From: Sporolactobacillus sp. CQH2019
GTDB taxonomy: Bacteria; Bacillota; Bacilli; Bacillales; Sporolactobacillaceae
NCBI RefSeq assembly: GCF_028765345.1
Contig: NZ_JARAJZ010000003.1
Location: forward strand, 319,158 to 383,157
Length of the DNA: 64,000 nucleotides
Reading direction: 5' to 3'
The notes below the pieces were generated by a model. The model was given only the letters and a program-made list of their open reading frames with translations. It was not told where the DNA came from and made no database searches. Made by a program: the position numbers and the translations under genes. Positions 35,780-45,106 of this stretch are shown here, piece by piece (position 1 is the stretch's first letter; each line of letters starts with the position of its first letter).

Positions 35780-37081
35780 GTGAACATTTTAATTATCTGT
35801 ATCGGTTTGATTATTTTGGCATATTTTTGTTTTAAAGGCGTCCCCACACCCATTTCAGGTATTCTCTGCAGTGCATTGGTGCTGTTGCTTTTTCGGATGA
35901 ATGTGTACGATGGCTTGATGGCCACTTATATGACCGGTTTTGTCAATTTCATAAAGAGTTACTTCATTATGCTCCTGTTTGGCTCGCTGTTTGGCAAAAT
36001 TATGGAGATATCAGGTGCCGCTGATAGTATCGCTGAAAAGGTGGTAAATCTTGTAGGCAAGAAGAGTATTGTTCTTGGCATGGCCCTGACCACACTAATC
36101 TTAACTGTTAGCGGCATCTCTATTTTTGTGTGCATTTTCGCTGTATTGCCTATAGCGCTTCAGCTTTGTAAGAAGGCAAATTTGCCACGATATTTTATTA
36201 TCGGCGCATTCACTATTGGAGCCTATTGCGGCTCTACGGCTCCCTTTACACCATCTATTTATAATGTCGTGCCCACCAGATATCTAGGAACGACAGTGGC
36301 TGCGGCGTGGATTCCAGGTCTGATCTCATGTATCGTCTATTTTGTTCTGGCTATGATATGGATGTCCTATTGGGAAAAACGCGAGAGAGCTAGAGGGGCT
36401 TGTTACAGAACTGATGAATCAGAAGTAGCGGCTGAGGCTGAATTCAAGGCGGGAAACAAACGAAAATCTAATTTTATCCTAGCGATCTTGCCTATTATAT
36501 TGCTGTTGTTGGCGCTGAATGTAGCCAAGTTATCAGTTGAGTATTCGCTGCTGGTAGGTTGTATCTCTGCCGTGGTTTTACAGTTTAAGACTCTTCCGCA
36601 TGTTTGGCAGGAGATCAAGAACCACTTTCTAGTGGCCTGCAGCAACACAATGTCGGCCGCTATCAATACTGCCGCGGTTGTTGGTTTTGGCGCTGTCGTC
36701 GCCGCAACCTCGGGTTTTGAAACGCTGATCCATTTGGTTGCCCACATGGGAGGTAACCCGCTGCTTGGTGGTCTCATTACCACTGGTGCCTTAGCCGGAA
36801 TCACTGGATCTTCCTCAGGTGGTATTGCCATGGCAGCTCCTATTCTGCAGAAGTATTTTCTTCCTCTTACCAATGCGCAGGCATTACATCGGGTAGCTAC
36901 AGTTACTAGCCTTAGCTTGGGATCTTTGCCAAACTGTGGATTTCTCCAGACCGAGTTCAACTTGACGCAAGTGGATTTTAAAGAGTCCTATCTTTATATG
37001 GTTTTTCCTGTTGGTGTTGTTCTTGTATTGTTCCAAGCTGTGTTAACTTTAGGACTGAGTATCGTCTTGGGCATGGGATAA
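35780..37081 (+). CDS. GntP-family organic-acid permease
   Basis: 433 residues, start (GTG in the text, after AGGAGG) followed directly by a membrane segment. About a dozen hydrophobic helices. The family hallmark is GGNPLLGGLITTGALAGITGSSSGGIAMAAPIL in the C-terminal half, and YCGSTAPFTPSIYNVVPTRYLGTT in the first half. The GntP family carries gluconate and related hydroxy-acids or other monocarboxylates with protons. It follows the hydrolase at 163 bp and should share its sigma-54 control. The probable substrate is an organic acid consumed by the CoA pathway downstream. Confidence 0.85.
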   Translation: MNILIICIGLIILAYFCFKGVPTPISGILCSALVLLLFRMNVYDGLMATYMTGFVNFIKSYFIMLLFGSLFGKIMEISGAADSIAEKVVNLVGKKSIVLGMALTTLILTVSGISIFVCIFAVLPIALQLCKKANLPRYFIIGAFTIGAYCGSTAPFTPSIYNVVPTRYLGTTVAAAWIPGLISCIVYFVLAMIWMSYWEKRERARGACYRTDESEVAAEAEFKAGNKRKSNFILAILPIILLLLALNVAKLSVEYSLLVGCISAVVLQFKTLPHVWQEIKNHFLVACSNTMSAAINTAAVVGFGAVVAATSGFETLIHLVAHMGGNPLLGGLITTGALAGITGSSSGGIAMAAPILQKYFLPLTNAQALHRVATVTSLSLGSLPNCGFLQTEFNLTQVDFKESYLYMVFPVGVVLVLFQAVLTLGLSIVLGMG

Positions 37082-37809
37082 GAGGTTGAAAACATAAGTT
37101 ATCGGTTTGTAGTAGGGAGAGTATGTTTATTACGAGTTTGCAATTATGCATAGATTTTCGTCGGATTTGATACTGAAGAAGCCTTTCTTGCTAAAGGTGT
37201 TAGTTGATACCGAAACCAAAACCAAAACAATGACATGGGTATCCGCAAATACAATGGATGCTCATCGGCGAGCACTTAATCGCTGAAAATGGGTGTGACG
37301 ATCACATCCATTTCCTTGTATTGAAGTTATTTCACCGTAACAATTGTAATATATGAAGCTGAAAATTTTGTGATATTTTTTTTACTTCTTTACGCCCTTG
37401 GAAGTGTGTCAGATAAAATCATTCCGTGGAGTCATCGGTGATCTGAACAAAGGTGTTTGGATGTCATTTCAGAAATATAGCAATTGAGGTGACGAGAATG
37501 GCCTAATTGTTAAACTTTCTTCACTGCTATCTAGAGCAAAAAGGACATTTCGATAAGCTTGGTTCTCTTAAAGACGGGTTTTGTCAATCAATAAGAAGGA
37601 ACTACCCGCTTCAAGTGGAAAAAAGTTAATCATGTCTTCAAAGTGTTTGAAAACATCTCTTCTTTCTTGATGATCATTAGCTTATCATTCTCTGTCCTTT
37701 TCCGGTGTTTTTAGAATGCGTGTACCGTGTACATTTTTTTGCTTGCGATACAATTCATCGTCACATTTAGTCTCTACTTATCTAGTAGACTCAAGTACAA
37801 GATTATAGT
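37082..37809. other. Intergenic, no gene seen
   Basis: AT-rich, with many stops in all frames. Short open pieces, for example around 37540-37640 on the minus strand, do not resemble any family I know. Probably decayed sequence. Confidence 0.4.
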
Positions 37810-37880
37810 GGAAACATACTAACCTTATTGGTGCAGAGAAGTATGATGAAACCCTCTGCGCCGCTTTTATTTTGTAGTGA
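37810..37880 (+). repeat. Dispersed hairpin repeat, copy 1
   Basis: AAACATACTAACCTTATTGG, then a hairpin GGTGCAGAG...CCTCTGCGCC, then GCTTTTATTTTGTAGTG. Flanks and hairpin are shared with 62170-62240 and, inverted, with 48156-48217. This is the most diverged copy. Confidence 0.7.
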
Positions 37881-38165
37881 GTAAGGGGGAATCGTTATAA
37901 GATCATGAATGACTCTATTGGTTTTTAGCGTCTGGCCTTCACCATTCAGAAATGTTCAGATGTCGGTCATTATTTTCGAAAAGATTGGTGTGTATTCTCG
38001 TCGCTTAAAAACTCTCGGCTGACATTATACTAAAAACGACAGAACAGTCAGTTTAACTATGTATAATTTATATAGAGAAGGAAACGTTGAAGATTTAGTG
38101 AAGATTTAGTATCGAGGATCTATTTTAAACTAAAAAATCGTACTTTAATGGCCGCGGCTGTTGAT

Positions 38166-38205
38166 AATAAGAGACATGTCTCCCTTTGGAGACATGTCTC
38201 TTATT
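38166..38205. promoter_or_regulatory. Enhancer-like palindrome 2 (sigma-54 activator site)
   Basis: AATAAGAGACATGTCTCC, CTTT, GGAGACATGTCTCTTATT: 18-bp perfect arms with two AGACATGTCT dyads 18 bp apart, as in copy 1. It is centred about 164 bp upstream of sigma-54 promoter 2. The flanks (TGTTGAT-x-ATAAG before it, and TTATTA-x-T-x-GTCA after it) are also shared with copy 1. Confidence 0.8.
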
Positions 38206-38347
38206 ATTTGTCAAAGTCTAACCATTTCAAGAGGGGATAAACATTTAGTGCGATTTTATTATGATGAAAGTCGCAAGATCGCAACTTTTTGATTGACTTA
38301 TCTCTTTAGAAACACTTAAAGTGCTGTTTTTATATCGATAATCAAAT

Positions 38348-38363
38348 TGGCACAAATAATGCA
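38348..38363 (+). promoter_or_regulatory. Sigma-54 promoter 2
   Basis: TGGCACAAATAATGCA: the -24 element is a perfect TGGCAC, the -12 GC is at 38361-38362, and the 12-bp offset is exact. Transcription should begin near 38374, 136 bp before the CoA-transferase gene, which has GGAGGGG before its start. Confidence 0.85.
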
Positions 38364-38509
38364 TTAAAAATTGTAGATGATCCGGACATCATTTTAAAAT
38401 ACATTTCACCCGTAAATATTTTATTGATTTTGGTAGAAAGGAGGGAAGGAGCAAGGTCACGGACGTGATGATATTGAGCTAGATAAATACTCTTGGGAGG
38501 GGTATAAAC

Positions 38510-40063
38510 ATGGCAAAGATAGTTTCGTCAGCGGAAGCTGCAAATTTAATTAAGGATGGTCAGAGCATAGCTGTTGGAGGATTCGTTGGCTTTGCAACGG
38601 CGGAGGAGGTGTTGGGAGCACTGGAAAAAAGATTTTTAACAACTGGATCACCCAAAAATCTTTTTGTTATGAATTGTGCAGGAGTAGGAGATAAGAAAGA
38701 TCGGGGTATGAACCATTTCGGTCATGAAGGATTTGTTCGCAAAGTATATTGTGGCCATATTGGGTTAGCCCCAAAGCTTGCAAATCTAGTTAGTGAAAAT
38801 AAGGTGGAATGTTATATAGTACCCCAGGGCGTGACGACTCATATCTTGAGGGCAATCGCTGGAAAAAAACCTGGAGTTATTACCCACGTAGGGTTAAAAA
38901 CCTATGCAGATCCCAGAGTAGAGGGCTGCCGTGCCAATGACATTAGTAAAGAAGAAGTGGTTGAACTTATCAAAATTGATAATAAAGAATACTTGAGATA
39001 TAAGCCTTTCCCTGTGAATGTAGCAATAATTCGGGGTACTACTGCCGATGAAAACGGAAACATCACGGTTGAAAAAGAGGCTCTCTTCAGTGAACAGATT
39101 CAAATGGCACAAGCGGCCAAAAATTCAGGTGGCATTGTTATTGCACAGGTCGAGAGAATAGCAAGAAAAGGAAGCTTAAATCCTCAATATGTTAAGATAC
39201 CAGGAATCTGCGTCGATTTCTTAGTCGTTGCAAAGCCAGAAAACCATTGTCAATCATTTGTGGACTCCTCTTTTAATCCGTCATGGTCTGGGCAAATCAA
39301 GGTACCCGTCGACAGACTTGAGAAAATGAAATTGAATCAACGGAAGGTTTGTGCAAGACGTGCTGCTATGGAGCTAAGGCGAGGAGCAGTTGTAAATTTA
39401 GGAATTGGTGTTCCAGATGGTGTTGCAAATGTCGCAGCAGAAGAAGGATTGTCTGATCAATTAGTACTAACTATTGAATCAGGTGCAATAGGTGGTATTC
39501 CGGCTGGTGGGCTTGGCATTGGTGCAAGTCTAAATCCAGAAGCAATCATTGACCAAGATTATAATTTTGATTTTTATGATGGCGGCGGTTTGGATATCTG
39601 TTATCTTGGTTTAGCGGAGGCTGATGAGGACGGAAATCTTAATGTAAGTAAATTCAGTGGGCGAGTAGTTGGACCGGGTGGCTTTATTAATATCTCACAA
39701 AACTCAAAGAAATTAGTATTTTGTGGTACATTTACCGCGAGTGGTTTAAAAACAGAAATTAGTGATGGTAGATTAAAGATTATTCAAGAAGGAAGAAATA
39801 AAAAATTTAAAAAACATGTGGAACAAATCACATTTAGTGGGGAATATGCAGCGGAAGCAGGACAAAAGGTTTTCTATATAACTGAAAGAGCTGTTTTTGA
39901 GTTAAGAAAAGAGGGCATGGTTCTTATTGAAATCGCACCCGGCGTTGATCTTGAAAAAGATGTTATTAGTCAGATGGAATTTCGGCCAATCATTGCTGAA
40001 AATCTAAAAATCATGGATGAACGGATTTTTAAAGATGAACCAATGAATCTTAAGCTCGTGTAA
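38510..40063 (+). CDS. Acyl-CoA:acetate CoA-transferase (YdiF/Pct-like)
   Basis: 517 residues, with the alpha and beta halves of the family I CoA-transferase fused. N-terminal half: GQSIAVGGFVGFATAEEVLGALEKRF and ITHVGLKTYADPR. C-terminal half: the catalytic Glu at about residue 323 in TIESGAIGGIPAGGLGIGAS, which forms a glutamyl-CoA thioester, and a conserved FSGRVVGPGGFINISQ. It moves CoA between acetyl-CoA and another short acid, activating the imported substrate. First gene of the sigma-54 operon; closest named relatives are E. coli YdiF and clostridial propionate CoA-transferase. Confidence 0.92.
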   Translation: MAKIVSSAEAANLIKDGQSIAVGGFVGFATAEEVLGALEKRFLTTGSPKNLFVMNCAGVGDKKDRGMNHFGHEGFVRKVYCGHIGLAPKLANLVSENKVECYIVPQGVTTHILRAIAGKKPGVITHVGLKTYADPRVEGCRANDISKEEVVELIKIDNKEYLRYKPFPVNVAIIRGTTADENGNITVEKEALFSEQIQMAQAAKNSGGIVIAQVERIARKGSLNPQYVKIPGICVDFLVVAKPENHCQSFVDSSFNPSWSGQIKVPVDRLEKMKLNQRKVCARRAAMELRRGAVVNLGIGVPDGVANVAAEEGLSDQLVLTIESGAIGGIPAGGLGIGASLNPEAIIDQDYNFDFYDGGGLDICYLGLAEADEDGNLNVSKFSGRVVGPGGFINISQNSKKLVFCGTFTASGLKTEISDGRLKIIQEGRNKKFKKHVEQITFSGEYAAEAGQKVFYITERAVFELRKEGMVLIEIAPGVDLEKDVISQMEFRPIIAENLKIMDERIFKDEPMNLKLV

Positions 40064-40157
40064 TGGGTAATTTTTAAGGATAAAAAAACAAGGTTTGGTG
40101 TCTAGCAGGTTTTTTTATGCTGATTATATCTCTTGGCAATTTCAATAAATTGAGTAG

Positions 40158-40397
40158 ATTTACTTTACCTATTCGCACATCGCTTATGCATCAATAGAAA
40201 CAATTGAAAACGTTTCCATTACTTTGATTAGTGAAGCCGAAATTGGCAAAGGCAATAGTGAATGGGAAGTCGCCGACAATGGCGTTTTCCCGAAAATAAG
40301 TATGATTCGTAAGGATATATTTTCTAAAGTAGAATTCCCGTTCGATGTCGAAGTGCCTGTTCCTGAAATTTTGTTTTATGGGGTTATCAGAGATTGA
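40158..40397 (+). pseudogene. Fragment of an unrecognised gene
   Basis: An open frame of 79 codons with no start or ribosome site, reading IYFTYSHIAYASIETIENVS, then SEWEVADNGVFPKISMI and FDVEVPVPEILFYGVIRD-stop. Codon pattern and composition look coding, so it may be the C-terminal end of a deleted gene. I do not recognise the family. Confidence 0.4.
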
Positions 40398-40449
40398 ATA
40401 AAGCCGTTCCGGCGGTCATTTCAGAAATTAAGAATTTGAAATGAGTTAA

Positions 40450-41009
<560 letters not shown>

Positions 41010-41113
41010 GAATAAATGTTGTCGATTTAGATCGGGTGATTTAAAGGAAAGCTAGGACCAGCCAATTATGATAATGGCTTTTGATAATAATGAATTGAAG
41101 GGAGCAAGAAAAA

Positions 41114-41527
41114 ATGAACTACGAAGAGATTAAGATTGGGGACAGCGCAACTATTTCAAAAACGGTCACCGTACATGATGTCGAGACCTTTGCCGGTGTA
41201 ACAGGAGATTTTAATCCTCTCCATATCAACGCTGAGTATGCCAAAAATTCCCGTTTCAAAGAAAGGATTGCTCATGGAATATTGACAGCCGGTTTTATTT
41301 CTACTGTGTTGGGAACTAAATTGCCAGGAGAAGGCGGACTATATCTAGGTCAAAATTTAAAGTTCACGGCACCGGTTAAATTTGGGGATACGGTCACGGC
41401 AAAGGCGACAGTAACAGAAAAACGGGATGATAAAAGAATTGTAAAACTGCATACCGTTGTGACAAATCAAAACGGAAAAACTGTCATTGACGGAGAGGCA
41501 GTTATGATGATCATGGAAAAGAAATGA
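41114..41527 (+). CDS. MaoC-like (R)-enoyl-CoA hydratase
   Basis: 137 residues, start after GGGAGCAAG. A single hot-dog domain with the hydratase motif: GDFNPLHINAEYAKNSRFKERIAHGIL, including the Asp and His that activate water, then PVKFGDTVTAKATVTEK. Relatives such as PhaJ hydrate enoyl-CoA to (R)-3-hydroxyacyl-CoA. Between CoA activation and the ETF-linked dehydrogenase it fits a step on an unsaturated or hydroxy-acyl-CoA. Confidence 0.9.
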   Translation: MNYEEIKIGDSATISKTVTVHDVETFAGVTGDFNPLHINAEYAKNSRFKERIAHGILTAGFISTVLGTKLPGEGGLYLGQNLKFTAPVKFGDTVTAKATVTEKRDDKRIVKLHTVVTNQNGKTVIDGEAVMMIMEKK

Positions 41528-41582
41528 TTAGATTTACTGACGATTTAAAAAAGCTTAGTCTTTAATAATAAAATGTTATCAA

Positions 41583-41609
41583 TTTCCGGAGCTGAACAAA
41601 CTCCGGAAA
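41583..41609 (+). promoter_or_regulatory. Hairpin between hydratase and etfB
   Basis: TTTCCGGAG, nine-base loop, CTCCGGAAA. No T-run follows, so it is more likely an mRNA processing or stabilising element than a terminator. Confidence 0.4.
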
Positions 41610-41630
41610 ATTAATAAAAGGAGCGGAATT

Positions 41631-42410
41631 ATGCCAAAATTTCTGATCTGCTACAAATGGGTATTAGATGAACAGGATATTAAGATAGATTTACAAGCAT
41701 CTAAATTAGATATTGGCCGTGCTAGGTCAAAGATTAGCGATTATGACCGTAATGCGATTGAGGCAGCTGCTTTGGAAGTTGAAAAAAAAGGTGGAAGCAT
41801 TACAGCTCTGACTTATGGAGGAAGTTCTGCCAAACAATCATTAAAAGATGCTTTGTCGCGCGGACCGGGAGATGCAGTCTGGGTTAATGATGACAATGCT
41901 GCTATGGCGGATGCCTTTGTTACCGCCAATGTACTATCAGCTGCTGCTAAACGAATGGGTGACTATGATGTTATTCTTTGTGGCGAAGGTGCAGCCGATA
42001 CATATGCTCAACAGGTAGGACCACGTATCGCTACTTTGCTTGGCATTCCGGCCATTACTTTTGTTAGTAATTTTAATATTGAAGGGGACAAGGTGATAGC
42101 TACACGTAAACTTAGTGATTGCACTGAAACAGTATCTGCTACATTCCCCGTATTGTTGACTGTACTGCCGGAAATTAACACACCGCGGATACCTGGTCTT
42201 AAGCAAGCGATGGGAGCCGCAAGAAAGCCGATCAAAGAAGTTAAAGTAGCCGATTTGGGTCTTGATACTGCAGCGCTTACTCCAAAAACAAAAGTTAAGA
42301 GTATGAAACCCTATGTGATGAGTCGCAAAAACGTTATTTATAAAGATAACGACCCAGTTAATAATATAAACGCACTTGTCGCAAGCCTGCAAAAAGAAGG
42401 CATTATATAA
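41631..42410 (+). CDS. etfB: Electron transfer flavoprotein beta subunit (FixA/YdiQ-like)
   Basis: 259 residues, start after AAGGAG. ETF beta fold with YKWVLDEQDIKI, then SDYDRNAIEAAALEVEKKGGSITALTYGG, and the AMP/flavin region CGEGAADTYAQQVGPRIATLLGIPAITFV. It pairs with the alpha subunit six bases downstream to accept electrons from acyl-CoA dehydrogenase. It is of the FixA/YdiQ subgroup, which is encoded together with FixC and FixX. Confidence 0.92.
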   Translation: MPKFLICYKWVLDEQDIKIDLQASKLDIGRARSKISDYDRNAIEAAALEVEKKGGSITALTYGGSSAKQSLKDALSRGPGDAVWVNDDNAAMADAFVTANVLSAAAKRMGDYDVILCGEGAADTYAQQVGPRIATLLGIPAITFVSNFNIEGDKVIATRKLSDCTETVSATFPVLLTVLPEINTPRIPGLKQAMGAARKPIKEVKVADLGLDTAALTPKTKVKSMKPYVMSRKNVIYKDNDPVNNINALVASLQKEGII

Positions 42411-42427
42411 GGAGGATGGAGAAAGAT

Positions 42428-43363
42428 ATGTCGGAGATATGGGTGTACTCAGAAGATATTACAATTACAAAGCAGCTCCTGACCTTGGCAGGCGATCTGG
42501 CACAAAAGAGCGGAAGAAAGGTAAGTGCCATTACGTTAGCTGAAGATAAAGCTGTTGAACTTGGACAATGCGGTGCAGATACAGTCTATCTGATTAAAGA
42601 TAATAGCCTTTGGCCGGAAAGCTATGCTAAAACGATTGCTGATCTTACTGCCAAATACCAACCAGAACTGTTTCTAATTGGAGGAACGCTCAGAGGAAAG
42701 GATCTGGCTGCTAAAGTTGCGGCTAGCGTCCAGACGGGGTTGGTTTCAGATGCATTTTCCGTGCGTATAGGTAGCGACGGCTTTGAAACAGATCGCTTGA
42801 TGTACGGTGGTTTGGTCATTAGCACAGAACTGCTGAGCAAGGGATGCCTTGTCACTGTGCCTGCTCGATTGTTCGATCCGATGCAAGTTGATTCTTCTCT
42901 TAGTGCCGAAATCGTCAAGATAGAAGCTATAAATGACAATCGTCTCTCTATAGGGGAAGTTCATCCTATTGTTCATGAAGGCGCCGATATTGGCACGGCC
43001 GACAAAGTAGTAGGTTTTGGCCGTGGTGTAGGGAAACAGGAAGACATCAAACTCATTGAAGCATTGGCCGACGCTTTAGGTGCTGAAGTGGGTTGCACAC
43101 GTCCAATTGCTGAAGATGCCCAATGGTTGCCGATGGAACGTTATATTGGCATATCTGGCCAGAAGATTACGCCTTCTTTTTATCTGACGGTTGGTATATC
43201 GGGACAGGTACAACATATCGCTGGAGTGCGTGATTCAAAATTGATTGTGGCAATTGATATAAACGAGAATGCGCCGATTTTTGCCGCAGCTGATTACGGC
43301 ATTGTCGGCGATTACGTAAAAATTGTTCCGGCACTTATTAGTGCCATTCAGAAGGCGAAATAA
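42428..43363 (+). CDS. etfA: Electron transfer flavoprotein alpha subunit (FixB/YdiR-like)
   Basis: 311 residues from ATG 42428, spaced from AAGGAGG; an ATG at 42416 abuts that site and is less likely. The C-terminal FAD domain is clear: VVGFGRGVGKQEDIKLIEALADALGAEVGCTRPIAEDAQWLP, then ISGQKITPSFYLTVGISGQVQHIAG, and IDINENAPIFAAADYGIVGD. It forms the heterodimer with EtfB and passes electrons to FixC. Confidence 0.93.
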   Translation: MSEIWVYSEDITITKQLLTLAGDLAQKSGRKVSAITLAEDKAVELGQCGADTVYLIKDNSLWPESYAKTIADLTAKYQPELFLIGGTLRGKDLAAKVAASVQTGLVSDAFSVRIGSDGFETDRLMYGGLVISTELLSKGCLVTVPARLFDPMQVDSSLSAEIVKIEAINDNRLSIGEVHPIVHEGADIGTADKVVGFGRGVGKQEDIKLIEALADALGAEVGCTRPIAEDAQWLPMERYIGISGQKITPSFYLTVGISGQVQHIAGVRDSKLIVAIDINENAPIFAAADYGIVGDYVKIVPALISAIQKAK

Positions 43364-43383
43364 GCGGATAGAGGAGCAGAAAG

Positions 43384-44667
43384 ATGAGCGGAGAGGAAAA
43401 GGTAGACGTACTGGTTATCGGTGGTGGGATGGCTGGGCTGTCCTGTGCCTACCTGCTGGCGAAAGCTGGGAAAGAGGTCGTTGTTGTTGAACGGGGTGAA
43501 TCCTGTGGAGGAAAAACTCTAACCGGAGGTCGGATTTATACTTACTCTCTGGAAAAATTATTAGGGAAAGAATTGTTTTCCCAGGCTCCCTTGGAAAGGC
43601 CTATTGTGAAAGAACAGATAGCTATGACACATTCACAGGGCGCTTTGACCATCGACTATACAGACTATGACTTTAAGGAAGATGTGCCACAGTCCTATTC
43701 CGTGCTTCAGGCAGTGTTTAATCCTTGGTTGGCTGAGCAAGCGGAAGAAGCCGGGGCAGTTATTGCCGGCGGAATCTTAGTTGAAAATTTGATCGAAAAA
43801 GACGGTCGGATCATCGGTGTGAAAATGGGTGACGAGGAAATGCTGGCCGATTTAGTTGTTGCCGCCGACGGTATTAATAGTTTTATAGCTCAGAAGGCGG
43901 GTTTGAGAGGTGATTTGATCGGAGCGGAAATTGCAGTCGGTGTTAAAGAACTGATTGAGTTGCCGGAAGGAATCATTAATGCCCGATTTGGTCTCTCAAA
44001 GGGCGAGGGAGCGGCTCGGCTGTTTTTGGGGGTCACCGAAGGAATCGGGGGTGGCGGCTTTCTGTATACCAATAGGAATAGTATTTCATTAGGATTGGCT
44101 ATTGCGCCAGAGAAACTTGGTGAACAAAAGAAGCCACTACCGGACATTATGCAGGACTTTAAAATGCATCCCTCAATATATCCGCTAATTGAAGGAGGCG
44201 AGACAGTTGAGTATGGAGCGCATCTAGTAAGCGAAGCGGGTTATAACGGTGTGCCGAAAAAATTATATCGGGAAGGATTACTGGTTGTCGGCGATGCAGG
44301 TGGGTTGTGCATTAATATGGGGACTTCGATCCGGGGGATGGATCTGGCGATTGCCAGTGCCATTGCAGCTGCGAATGCCTATTTGGAAGCGCAGAATGCT
44401 ACAGAAGTGGGAAACATCTATACGAAAAAATTGTCGGAGACGATTCTGCCGACAATGAAAATATATAGAAAGTATCCGGTGATGATGGAAATTCCCCGTT
44501 TGTTTAAAGAATATCCACTAATGGCAAACGATATAATGCATTTTTTATTTACCGTAGATGGGAAAATTCCGAAGAAGATGCTGAAGTCGATTCAGAAGGT
44601 CGTTAAACAAGATGTTGGGTTGAAGAATCTACTATCTGACGGTTGGAAGGGGCTTAGAGCGTTATGA
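43384..44667 (+). CDS. fixC: FixC/YdiS-like ETF:quinone oxidoreductase
   Basis: 427 residues, start after AGAGGAG. FAD-binding N-terminus VDVLVIGGGMAGLSCAYLLAKAGKEVVVVERG, then VVAADGINSFIAQKAGLRG and a C-terminal VVGDAGGLCINMGTSIRGMDLAI. With FixX it takes electrons from ETF and can give them to quinone. In nitrogen-fixing and carnitine-using bacteria FixABCX may bifurcate electrons between a high- and a low-potential acceptor. It overlaps fixX by four bases. Confidence 0.92.
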   Translation: MSGEEKVDVLVIGGGMAGLSCAYLLAKAGKEVVVVERGESCGGKTLTGGRIYTYSLEKLLGKELFSQAPLERPIVKEQIAMTHSQGALTIDYTDYDFKEDVPQSYSVLQAVFNPWLAEQAEEAGAVIAGGILVENLIEKDGRIIGVKMGDEEMLADLVVAADGINSFIAQKAGLRGDLIGAEIAVGVKELIELPEGIINARFGLSKGEGAARLFLGVTEGIGGGGFLYTNRNSISLGLAIAPEKLGEQKKPLPDIMQDFKMHPSIYPLIEGGETVEYGAHLVSEAGYNGVPKKLYREGLLVVGDAGGLCINMGTSIRGMDLAIASAIAAANAYLEAQNATEVGNIYTKKLSETILPTMKIYRKYPVMMEIPRLFKEYPLMANDIMHFLFTVDGKIPKKMLKSIQKVVKQDVGLKNLLSDGWKGLRAL

Positions 44668-44966
44668 GCATTAAACGGCAGAAGGTAGAAGAATTATTGG
44701 GCTATGATAAGTTCAACGTAGACGAACAGAATCCTCATATTGTGCTAGATCCAGAGATCTGTGCAAAATGTAAAACGGAACCCTGTCTGATGGTTTGTCC
44801 AGCAGGATTGTATCGAAAGAAAGAAGACAATAAAATAGTTTTTGACTATGCTGGCTGTCTGGAATGTGGGACATGCCGGGTGGTGTGCCGAGATTATGGT
44901 AATAAAGGCATTGTAAAATGGGTATATCCAAATGGTACTTTTGGTGTCCATTTTCGGTATGGCTGA
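44664..44966 (+). CDS. fixX: FixX/YdiT-like ferredoxin
   Basis: 100 residues overlapping fixC. Cysteines lie in CAKCKTEPCLMVCPAG and CLECGTCRVVCRDYG, consistent with the 4Fe-4S part of ETF-quinone oxidoreductase, split off here as a separate chain as in fix operons. It ends GIVKWVYPNGTFGVHFRYG, the family terminus. Works with FixC at the membrane. Confidence 0.93.
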   Translation: MSIKRQKVEELLGYDKFNVDEQNPHIVLDPEICAKCKTEPCLMVCPAGLYRKKEDNKIVFDYAGCLECGTCRVVCRDYGNKGIVKWVYPNGTFGVHFRYG

Positions 44967-45106
44967 GTTAAAGATAATAAGTTTCCTTGCTAAGCAAAGG
45001 ACACCTACGTGAGCTGGTATATGATGGATTCTTATTGAACGGAACGTACTAAAAATTTTCCGAGAGAAACTAAGCTTTGAAATAAAATATATTTGGAGGG
45101 GTTTAT

